A stretch of DNA of 27,548 nt. Source: Chara braunii (lineage: Eukaryota > Streptophyta > Charophyceae > Charales > Characeae). The notes under the pieces are model-generated. The model worked only from the letters and a program-made list of their open reading frames with translations, had not been told where the DNA came from and searched no databases. Where the stretch lies: assembly GCA_003427395.1 (NCBI GenBank), contig BFEA01000189.1, positions 1,037,451 through 1,064,998 on the forward strand, written 5' to 3'. Position numbers and translations under genes: made by a program. Below, piece by piece: positions 9,578-18,190 of this stretch (the stretch's first letter is position 1; each line of letters begins with the position of its first letter).

Positions 9578-10660
9578 TTATTTATTGCAATCAACACCAA
9601 AACCCTGCGTGACAGCCTGTTGGCTTTTCGGACATGCATAACAAACATTCAGATTGTTCACGGCTCCCCCGAGAGTAGGCGCCGAGGCTAGTCCTTGTTG
9701 GATCGGAGGGGCACGCACCGCGATGAGTCGCATGTTCCTCGTCATAGCCTCTAGTCGAGCGTTATGCTCTCGCTGTTCCTTTTTGCTTTCCAGGGTTAGG
9801 CTAATTAACGTTTTAGTCAGCTCGAAAATAGCAGTAGACTCATTTGTTCTTACCGGACTTTCAATCGGCGATGGCGGTGCCGTTCTTACAGGTGTTGGAA
9901 TCACCGGAACAGGGACACTCGAGATCTCACTCGGGGTCGGTCGTTTAGGGCTTATCTGTTCCAGATAGGTGACGAGGCCAGACACAAATCCCATATTTTC
10001 GAATTTGTTCTGTAATGCGGCCAGCTCAACTCTCGTCCTCGCAAGTTCGGATGAATCTCCTTCCCTAGAATAGTCTTTTCATTCCAGGAAACTCGTTGCG
10101 AACTTACGTTTCATCTCTTCTGCTGCGGCCAAAATCTGTTGCAGCATATGATTGATGGGGGAGAACTTCTTTCGCAGCTTCGCCCTTATCGTTCGGCAGC
10201 GAAGCCCGTCAATAAACAAATCTCGTTCGACTTGTTCGCCTCGCTCAGTTTTCACAAACATTCAGTAGAACCGGTTTCGATATTCTGCGATGGACTCGAG
10301 AGGTTTCTGCACCCGGTCCTTGATCATGTAAAGTGCTTGCTCCAGATGGACATAATCAAATCGATTCAGAAAATCCCGCTCGAAGGTCGGTAGATCTACC
10401 CATACATAGGTACTAAACCAGTGATGAACATCTCCCCCTAATCGAGCAGGAATGTTTACCTGAGCTTCGTTATCGTCATACTGCTGTGCTCGGAGCGTGG
10501 CCAACCATGCTCATGCGAGATGGTGTGCAGGGTCGAACAGATTGTGCATTAGCGTTCATGTTGGCTGCCCGTCGATTAGCCGATCTACTTCGGGTGATGA
10601 CGGGGTCGCGTCTATGCGCGTCCGGGGTCGAGGTCGCCCTCGGTTAGCCAGATCGCCCAA
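9578..10660 (-). pseudogene. gag: Ty3/gypsy-type retrotransposon gag, four in-frame TGA codons
   Basis: One reading frame on the minus strand spans the whole interval without a frameshift but holds TGA at 10556-10558, 10511-10513, 10262-10264 and 10079-10081. Between them the protein has the Retrotrans_gag pattern: AWLATLRAQQYDDNEAQ, then HHWFSTYVWVDLPTFERDF, then LESIAEYRNRFY, then DLFIDGLRCRTIRAKLR. A helical stretch and a proline-rich linker follow (about 9980-9850). The C-terminus has CYAC but not a complete CCHC knuckle, and ends in TAA at 9578-9580. Gag would form the particle core of an LTR retrotransposon. No pol follows, since the next sequence belongs to the 8326 gene, so the element is truncated. 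A tRNA-iMet-like primer-binding site lies just upstream at 10696-10711. Stops made only by single transitions suggest methylation decay rather than indel decay. Confidence 0.82.
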
Positions 10661-10695
10661 TTAGAGTGCTATTGATCCTAAGACCCGGCCACGTG

Positions 10696-10711
10696 TCGGG
10701 CTCCGATACCA
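10696..10711 (-). other. Primer-binding site for initiator tRNA-Met
   Basis: The minus strand reads TGGTATCGGAGCC. It differs at one of 13 bases from the usual plant LTR-retrotransposon site TGGTATCAGAGCC, which pairs with the 3' end of initiator tRNA-Met. It lies about 35 bases upstream of the gag frame, on the same strand. The 5' LTR should therefore begin just to the right. Confidence 0.6.
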
Positions 10712-11406
10712 ACCTCACGCCCAACGCGACTTTCTGATCGGAGTGGGATGCGGACCTGGAAGTGCGAAAAGGGGTGTGCCAAGGATTTTTGGGAAAGTGG
10801 GGGTGGAGTCCCAGGTCAAAACTGAGATCTCCTGTGGCAGGGTTTTTTTCGGGGGCACGAGTGCAATTTGGCGGAGAGGGGGGACCGCCTCTGATCACAA
10901 GGCAGATGGTATGTGCGGGTTGCTCAAGGCCGGGCGAGCCATTGGTTCCAGGGATGACGGTTTGCGGGGAGGTCCCTTCGGGCCGGGTGGGGTTCCGATG
11001 AGTTGGGCCGTCAGGAGTTGCCACGTGGCGCCGATCGTCGCTCGTTCGGGTAAGGCCTTTGGAAGTCCGGGGTCCTCTGGTCGCCGCGTCGTCGGCAATT
11101 TCCGCAAGGCATGCTGGGCCAGTACGGGGCTATGGCCTTCCACGGGACGACGCTGAGTTGGTGATATGGAAGAAGAAGGCGAAAGGGAGGGAAGTTGGTG
11201 GAGATGACGGCAAACTCGGGGTAGGTGAAGTAGTGGGTATGGTCCTGAGTGGGGACATCAGAGCACCTGGGGTCTATATTGCACGCCCGGTCACGACCGG
11301 GGCCGAAAACTCGGCCGCGGCCACGGCCGTCGGCCGAATCGGCCGGGTTCGGCCACGGCCGACCAGCCAAGTTTGGTGCAGTTATTTTTTTCCTGAATTT
11401 TAGTGC
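10712..11406 (-). other. Region expected to hold the 5' LTR or leader of the gypsy element
   Basis: A GC-rich stretch with many long but unconvincing open frames on both strands. By position it should be the 5' LTR of the gag element. I could not find a TG...CA boundary next to the primer-binding site, and no second LTR copy is in the window, so the LTR is unproven. Near 11290-11370 the words CGGCCACGGCCG and CGGCCG recur; similar words reappear beyond the gap at 12325-12410. Confidence 0.3.
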
Positions 11407-11472
11407 AAAAAAAAAAAAAAAAAAAAGGGCGTGTAGGATTTTTTAAACCCTACACGCCCATATTTTTTTTTG
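11407..11472. repeat. Poly(A) / hairpin / poly(T) palindrome at the gap edge
   Basis: About 20 A, then GGGCGTGTAGG (11427-11437), an 11-base spacer, the exact inverse CCTACACGCCC (11449-11459), then a T run from 11462. The flanking words GCAAAA and TTTTGCGG extend the symmetry. The structure probably contributed to the failure of the assembly just beyond. Confidence 0.85.
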
Positions 11473-11519
11473 CGGCATTGTTGTGTTCTATTGCGTAAAA
11501 AAAAAAAAAATGAAAAAAA

Positions 11520-12205
11520 NNNNNNNNNNNNNNNNNNNNNNNNNNNNNNNNNNNNNNNNNNNNNNNNNNNNNNNNNNNNNNNNNNNNNNNNNNNNNNNNN
11601 NNNNNNNNNNNNNNNNNNNNNNNNNNNNNNNNNNNNNNNNNNNNNNNNNNNNNNNNNNNNNNNNNNNNNNNNNNNNNNNNNNNNNNNNNNNNNNNNNNNN
11701 NNNNNNNNNNNNNNNNNNNNNNNNNNNNNNNNNNNNNNNNNNNNNNNNNNNNNNNNNNNNNNNNNNNNNNNNNNNNNNNNNNNNNNNNNNNNNNNNNNNN
11801 NNNNNNNNNNNNNNNNNNNNNNNNNNNNNNNNNNNNNNNNNNNNNNNNNNNNNNNNNNNNNNNNNNNNNNNNNNNNNNNNNNNNNNNNNNNNNNNNNNNN
11901 NNNNNNNNNNNNNNNNNNNNNNNNNNNNNNNNNNNNNNNNNNNNNNNNNNNNNNNNNNNNNNNNNNNNNNNNNNNNNNNNNNNNNNNNNNNNNNNNNNNN
12001 NNNNNNNNNNNNNNNNNNNNNNNNNNNNNNNNNNNNNNNNNNNNNNNNNNNNNNNNNNNNNNNNNNNNNNNNNNNNNNNNNNNNNNNNNNNNNNNNNNNN
12101 NNNNNNNNNNNNNNNNNNNNNNNNNNNNNNNNNNNNNNNNNNNNNNNNNNNNNNNNNNNNNNNNNNNNNNNNNNNNNNNNNNNNNNNNNNNNNNNNNNNN
12201 NNNNN
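11520..12205. other. Assembly gap (686 N)
   Basis: Unresolved bases between two low-complexity, GC/poly(A) regions. Reading frames drawn across the gap have no meaning. Confidence 1.
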
Positions 12206-12425
12206 CTCAAAAACTCCCCAGATTCCACCCCCCCGTTTTTAAGTTTTTATGTTTTTTTTTTTTGCGAGGGGGTAGGGGAGCCCCCCTCGACTCGAAACCC
12301 ACCCCTCGCTCCCAAAACCCCCTCCTTGATCGGCCACGGCCGCAGCCGAAAGTTCTCGCCCGGAGCGGCTGCGGCCGGGGGGGTCCCGTCCACGGCCGGC
12401 GGCCGCGGCTACGACCGAACTCGAC
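12206..12425. other. GC-rich low-complexity flank of the gap
   Basis: C and G homopolymer runs, a T run at about 12250-12263, and repeated CGGCCACGGCCG / GGCCGCGGC words. No credible gene. Confidence 0.6.
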
Positions 12426-12917
12426 CTAGGCCAGGGGGGGACATAGCCTGGGGTCGCTAATGGTGGCACAGTGAAACTCTCGAGGACACAGTCGGTTCTC
12501 GGTTAGGCAGGGGTATCTCTGTCGGAGGACTTCGTTTACCCACGGGGTGAAGTAGTCCGGGTCGTATCGCAATGACTCCGAGCTCTCTGAGCGTGTCATT
12601 GTATCATCGCAGGGCTATGAGATGCCTAAGGGCAGGTCTGAGCTGGTCAGGATCACCGCGTGTGAGCACGTGTAGGCTGCACGAATCGAGTCGTGCTTAC
12701 GCGTGTTCGTACAGGATGACTGCTCCGTGGCAGACCCCGGATAGACGTTTCCAATCAGACAGTACTTCTGCAACTTATGGGCTTTTTCAGAGTTGACAAA
12801 TCGACGCACGGGGACACATGTAAATGCGCGGATCAGGTTGCGTTTACGCGCGTCCTCGCGTGGCGTTAGCTGGGCCAGATGTTCGATTGTCTAATCACTC
12901 CGTAATTTTTGGATCAT
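12426..12917 (-). pseudogene. Coding remnant of unknown family, two in-frame TAG codons
   Basis: On the minus strand an ATG at 12917-12915 opens a frame that runs to TAG at 12428-12426 with only two internal stops, both TAG (12893-12891 and 12617-12615), about 163 codons in all. Each could be a former CAG. The translated blocks look like protein: EHLAQLTPREDARKRNLIRA, then RRFVNSEKAHKLQKYCLIGN, then, past the second stop, SLRYDPDYFTPWVNEVLRQR and a Cys-containing tail. I do not recognise the family. The frame stays open upstream of the ATG to about 12998, so the start is uncertain and an upstream exon is possible. TTTATATA on the plus strand at 13213-13220 would give a minus-strand TATA box about 300 bases upstream. 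Confidence 0.5.
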
Positions 12918-14199
12918 GCAATATGCAACAACCACACAACCCCCATTAAAAGACGAGCAAAACGAGAACGGGATTACCGATCGCGCAAAATTCCTATCCT
13001 ACTCAGGAGTGCATCAAACACAATGAACAAAGGCAAGGGCAAGGATCCGATAGAAAGATGAGTAATCAAACATGGCATCCATTCATTCATTCATTCAGCA
13101 ACATACACACAATGCATCTGAGATGGAAATCGCGAAGACAAGTGTGAGCAAAACCCAAATCCAGATTCCGAAAAACAGAAAACGGACAGATCGCCCGGAG
13201 CCGAAATCAAAATTTATATACGCGAGACAGGAGGGATAAAAGATAAAATAAACAGCAAATTTGCGTCCTCCTGCACCCGTCAGGTTCGCCCGCGCCCACA
13301 GTCCGTCGTGGCCCGCGTCAACCCCGCGCGTCTGGCACCAGCTCGTCGGGTCGCCCGACTCCTGCTCTACTCACCTCTTACTTCGCTCGTGTGCCGACCC
13401 TCTTTGATCGCGCAACCCCGAGCTTCCAACAGCTGGTTAAGAGAGCTAACTAATCGCGCAACCGGAATTTATAGCGTGCATGCTTGCGCGAAGAACACAA
13501 AATTACAAGGATTTGGGAAAGAGGATTAGAGAGGGAGCGCCTGCGGCGTGGGGGACGTAGCCACTCTCCACGCATCGATCCGAGCATCCAGACCGTGGCT
13601 ACAGAAACGCAACAAAAGAAAGAGAAGGAGGGCGGGAAAGACGAAGCGCAAGAAGAAAGATACAGTTACAATGGCGCCAACTCAAAATTACAGTTACACA
13701 CTCGATGAAAGGCGCCGGCTAATCAAAATTTCGTTGCAGCCGCATAAAGCAGCGCGTAAGCAAAAGGCGCCACGCGACAAAAGAAAGTCCTAATTACAAA
13801 ATTCCTAAATTCCTATCTAATGAGAAAAAGCAAGAAGCACAAGTTCCGAAAGGAAAGTCCGAAATTCTGAGGGCCATCGGGGCTCGACAAAATTCGAAGA
13901 CGAATTCAAAAAGAAAATTCAAAAAGAGCGAAGCAATTTTCCGCGCGATGTCCGCGTCCAAAAAGTTCCGACACCGAACCAAAAAGAAACGACGTCAACA
14001 TTTATTAATCGCGCGCTTGGCGGCGCGCCAGGCTGGCAGCCACTCAACCGACCAATCAACCGATTGTCCCGGGACTCGCCCAGCCCTGAACCCATCCATC
14101 CGAAAAGAACGACGAAAAAGACGAAGAAGCGAGGGTACTGATGCAATTTCCCATCCATCCCAATCTTCTGTAATTGGCCCAACCTTCCCAGCTTAGGAC
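12918..14199. other. 1.3 kb without a recognisable gene
   Basis: It includes a short ATTC repeat (about 13080-13096), a possible minus-strand TATA box at 13213-13220, a C-rich stretch (13265-13345), a purine-rich stretch (13600-13660) and a GC-rich hairpin-like segment near 14012-14032. Open frames of 60-95 codons occur on both strands but look like composition effects. Confidence 0.45.
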
Positions 14200-15049
14200 C
14201 CCTCATTGTAACTGCGCAGAAAGTTGCGCGCTACAGAAAGTGGTTCGTCACAGGGTAGCGGAGGATTCCAGGGTTGAGGAGCGGGAACAGTTGATAGCAG
14301 CAATGGGGTGCAGGGCGAAGCGTTAGGCGGAATTCTGGTTATCGGCCCTGTGAGGTCGAGGTAATTAAGGGTCTGCGGTGTGCTGGAGTCTCGGCCACGC
14401 TGGGTAAAAGAAACGAAGAAACATGGGATTGACGGAAGTGAAAAGGCAGGTTTCACATCCTGAGCAGCGAGGTCTGCCTCTGAAGAGGAGTTAGGCTGTA
14501 TTGGTAATCTCGGCCTTCCGTGAGGTAACACCACTTCAGTCGGTCAAGACAGATGGAAATCCGTACGGTAGTGGTGCATGGGAAAAGCCACACCCAGGAG
14601 TAGAGAAGTAGATGGATCGAATCATTGAAGTGAAAAAAATGATAAAGTTGAATCGGGAAGAGTTTGCCTCTGCCCAGCAGCGCCCTGCTCGGTAAGGAAT
14701 CCGGCAGCTTTAGTATCCCCGATCCTCTGCGCAACGACATATCGCAATTAAGAAGGGCGTAAAGGTCCGGGAGTGGCCTCCTACAAGTTAGTGGTCGAGT
14801 CAGACGGATATGCCTGTAGCATTCGCGCCGCAGGATTAAACACGGCGCTGGAACGCATACCAATGAGATTCTAGCCACATCTAGGTGGTAAGGAAGCAAA
14901 GCGACAAGGGTTGGCGCAGTCGGGCAGGTTAGTGTGGAGGCGAGGCGCGTATCGACCGCGCGAGCAATCTCAGAGACGAACAAGGGTGGAGTAGATTAGT
15001 CTACTCAGGGGTCATCAAGAGCGTAATTTAAAAGCTCAAGAGGAACTGA
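14200..15049 (+). other. Upstream of the LINE, possible 5' UTR or decayed 5' coding region
   Basis: There is no clean ORF on the plus strand. The longest open frames are on the minus strand (14193-14534 and 14453-14983) and show no family features. The last 120 bases may continue the coding-like frame described for 15050-15400, with three intervening stops. I could not place the 5' end of the LINE. Confidence 0.35.
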
Positions 15050-15400
15050 ACTAAGCTAAATGTAGACAGAGCGCTCAGAGATCTGGCTTGGTCAGAAGGG
15101 CATAACCATACCATTGGACAGAGGGAGTCGAAGCTTCTCGGTGATAGGGCATCAGGGAGCAATCATCCTCGTCTGTTCCGCTGGATACTTGTAGTAGCAC
15201 TCTCGGAAGGGCAGACCAAGGCAGAAGGACATTGGATTGATAATGTCACAATGAAGGTAGGTTTCGGAACAGGAAGCTTAATAGCCTTCTCCCAAGACAA
15301 TAGTGGGTCGCTGTCCTTACAGTTCCGTCCCGAGCACGGATTAATTCCCCACTCAGACACAACTGCAAAATGGCAAGTGCAGCAGGCAGAGGGGGAGTAA
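15050..15400 (+). other. Coding-like frame just before LINE ORF1
   Basis: A frame of 116 codons without stops ends at TAA 15398-15400, overlapping the ORF1 ATG (15370) by 31 bases in a different frame. The translation is protein-like, for example RLFRWILVVALSEGQTKAEG and GSLIAFSQDNSGSLSLQFRP. The overlap contains a run of five G (15391-15395), so the simplest reading is that this is the N-terminal part of ORF1 cut off by a one-base frameshift. A separate upstream ORF is also possible. No family is recognised. Confidence 0.35.
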
Positions 15401-17841
15401 CACACTTGAGTCCAGTCACGGTTGAGGAAAACCGGGCAAGAATACGTGACTCTGTCAGTCGTTGTTACGACTAAGGAGTTTGCCCAGATGACATACATCT
15501 AGGAGAAGTAATAGAGGATGAAGGGGGCAAACGTTTCGTAGTAAATGAGCTTGTGAACGAGGTAAAGGACGAATGGTTAAAGGAGAGATCTGTTATTGTG
15601 GTGTTCCAGGGAGAAGCGCAAAGTCTTGCAAGATCAGTCAAGGAAGATCTGATTCGGGCATACGAGGATGGTTGGACAACTAAGCGTCTGTTCCACCCGG
15701 ATAGTAGACGAGGGATAAAGTTTGAAAGTCCTAATGTCATCTCTTACGTAGCGAAAGCAAAGGAGATTGCAAATTGGCTCATACAAGAAGGGGAACTGAA
15801 GATCAAACTGGGCTCAAAGGAGTACCAGGTGTTGTTCAAACCACGACTGACTCAGCATGAACTACAAGAAGTCAGGATTCAAGAAGCAGGGAGAAAATTC
15901 TGGATCATGGCACTAAGGGTCCCGCTGGACGCTTACTACTATTTGAGGAGTGCGGTGAAGGGCATGTTCGGCGAAGTGTTAGAAATGCATAACCCGGAGT
16001 ATGACAGAGGCAGACCAAAACTCATGAATGTCAAAAGTGACATGCCGCCCGAGTCAAGAGGCAATATTGACGACGAGCTGGTGATAGAGTCACCCCATGG
16101 CGAACGCTGGATAGCTGACATAGTATCCCTGTATACAGACTGATGCAGACGGTGCGAATGGTACTTTCACACAGAGGAAACCTGTCCTCGTCGTCAGAAC
16201 GAGGAAAGACGCAGAAGCAACGGCGAAAGACAAGGAGGCCACAGGGCTCGATTCCGGGAGTTCCTGTCAAACCAGAGGAGGGAAGCAGCTCAGAGATCGT
16301 GGAACAGACTAGAAGCAGACAAACAGATAAGACACTCGACACATCCATCAAGACATGGCAATCGTTCAGAGCAATCCCGCCAGCAAGCAAGCCGTCTTCA
16401 TCCAAGCCAGGAACACGCGGAATCTGTCCTGCATCAGCACGGTCCCAATGCAACGGCGCAAGGCTTCCTCCCCAGAACTGGAGCTCAAGCGCTAAGTACA
16501 GTTCATCACAGGGAACACGAAAACTGGAGGGGAGATCAAATATGGGAAGCGACACCTGCAAGAGCCTCAGGCCAGTCTTCATTGCCCCTTTGGCAGCCAA
16601 GAGAAGGGTGGCCAGGCCCCAACACAAAAAAACTTCACAAAGATTGGGGCAGAGACAGAGGATACGCGGGCGGCCCGACGCATCCAACATGGCAAGATAA
16701 TTATGAGTTCAACACGTTACCGGATGTGGGGGTGTTCTATCAACACCAGCAAGGCACAGGTAGTGGGTGGGGGTCTGGTTCGGGCCACGGGTTCATAGAA
16801 CACCCCCAACCCAGATACCCATCAGCGACATATGACTGGAGGCAGCTCGCCCCCCCCCCCCCGCAAGGAAGAGGTACGCAAGCACCAGATCAACACAGAA
16901 GGGAGGGCAACGGTAACTCGTTTAGAAGACGTCAGAAAGGCTACAGGGCAAGGTGGGACACCCAGATGGAAGACAACTGGAGGGGTAAGGGGGGAAGTTT
17001 CCAACCTTGGCGTCAAGGTCCTGCCCAACAGTTCCCTACGGTTCGAGAGGAGGAGGAACTCGATGGAGGGAAAGTGCCATTTGCTCACCAGCCGAGCGTC
17101 TCAAAGCTCAGGGAAGAAATGTCAAAGACGTCAGTGATTTCGCAATCCAGGGTAAGGTGGGGTAGTGAATGCGAAGAACTCGATTGTGGAAAGTTTGTAG
17201 CTTCGTCGGTAAAGAGCTCTGCAGGTTCGGGCCAAAGACTAGAAATCAGACCGAAGGGGGCATCGGACAGGAACAGGAGGGCAAATGCAGTCGAGAGGAA
17301 CCATATGGAAATGGTTCAAAGGTGCATGTCCCCACTCCTGTGTACACACACTGAGAAAGGTGCTTTCTTCCTGACCACAACAGACGTAGAGAGATTCCCG
17401 CTAATCCCCTCAGAAGAGATAGAGCGTTCGTCCACACCAGCGAAGATTTTGGAGACCACAAGAAGGTTGTATGGGACACATGTCCCAGTCAGACTCATCC
17501 CGCACTGCACAATGGCGAGCATCCTATGGGAATCGGTGCAAGGGTTCAGGAAAATTTATTTCCCCTTGCTGGACGCACGGATCCCTGAGGAGTCAGAGTG
17601 TCTGATGGCTCAAGGCGGTATCCGCTGGTTCCACGTGGACGTGATTCGGGAGAGAAATGCACAGGAACTGGAACTTATTAAAGTTCTTTCTGGCATATCT
17701 GCGTTGGCGCTGCTGAACATCAACGAAAAGCTTTTGTTAGAAGAGAATCTCCATTCAAGTTACCTCGTGTCTCGTCTAACAAAAGAGTGGAGGTCTAGCT
17801 CGCACACAAGTTCATCCATGGCCAACTCAGAACAACACTGA
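15370..17841 (+). pseudogene. LINE ORF1: CCHC RNA-binding protein with two in-frame stops
   Basis: One frame runs from ATG 15370 to TGA 17839-17841 (823 codons), interrupted only by TAA 15472-15474 and TGA 16141-16143. Residues about 65-255 resemble the N-terminal domain of plant LINE ORF1 proteins: a strand-rich start (ERSVIVVFQGEAQ), then FWIMALRVPLDAYYYL. Residue 258 is the TGA, directly before a canonical CX2CX4HX4C knuckle (CRRCEWYFHTEETC, residues 259-272). Residues 273 to about 640 are a Gln/Arg/Gly/Trp-rich linker. Residues about 655-800 form a second globular-looking block (VERFPLIPSEEIERSS, LYGTHVPVRLIPHCTMASIL, GGIRWFHVDVI), which I do not recognise. The knuckle predicts RNA binding and RNP formation in cis. 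Both stops fit single transitions (CAA or CAG to stop, TGG or CGA to TGA). The N-terminus may extend upstream through a frameshift at 15391-15395. Confidence 0.8.
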
Positions 17842-18190
17842 TCCACACGTGGTTAACCAGGGGTGTTATTTTCGACGAATTTTGCACCGAATTGCACTGA
17901 AACTGTCATATTGTGCTGATTTTTTTCGTTTTTTCTGTTTTTCTTTTTGTGTGATATATATGTGCTTTAGGGTACGTCATGTGTGCAGTTTTTACATGTT
18001 TGGGTCAATAATGAAAAAGTTGGCATTTTGTTGGATTCGTTGGACGCTTCATTTTGACTCGGACAATGTTTTTGTGTTAGGGTTTCATAGTGTTTTTTTG
18101 TTTTTGTTTTCGTTTTTTTTTTGCCTGTTTCTTTTTTTGATGTTTGCACTATGGTCTCATATCGTTTGTTTTTAAAATTTTTGATGAAAT
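17842..18190 (+). other. T-rich spacer between LINE ORF1 and ORF2
   Basis: About 350 bases, strongly T-rich on the coding strand (runs such as TTTTTTTTTTGCC) and unlike the two ORFs in composition. It starts and ends with related 29-base segments: TTTTCGACGAATTTTGCACC (17869) and TTTTTGATGAAATTCGCACC (18178). A third close copy of the first (TTTTCGACAATTTTGCATCG) lies at 22990, right after the LINE poly(A). The translated frame at 17849-18175 is a composition artefact. Confidence 0.6.

Noticed and set aside
11470-12460. Frames of 246-325 codons across the N gap
   Set aside because: They exist only because N codons are not stops.
14453-14983. 176-codon minus-strand frame upstream of the LINE
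   Set aside because: It has no motif, no start context and no neighbouring exon; it may be chance in a region poor in TTA/CTA/TCA.
16031-16690. 219-codon minus-strand frame opposite LINE ORF1
   Set aside because: The plus strand carries the CCHC knuckle and continues in frame to 17841; the minus frame has no family features.
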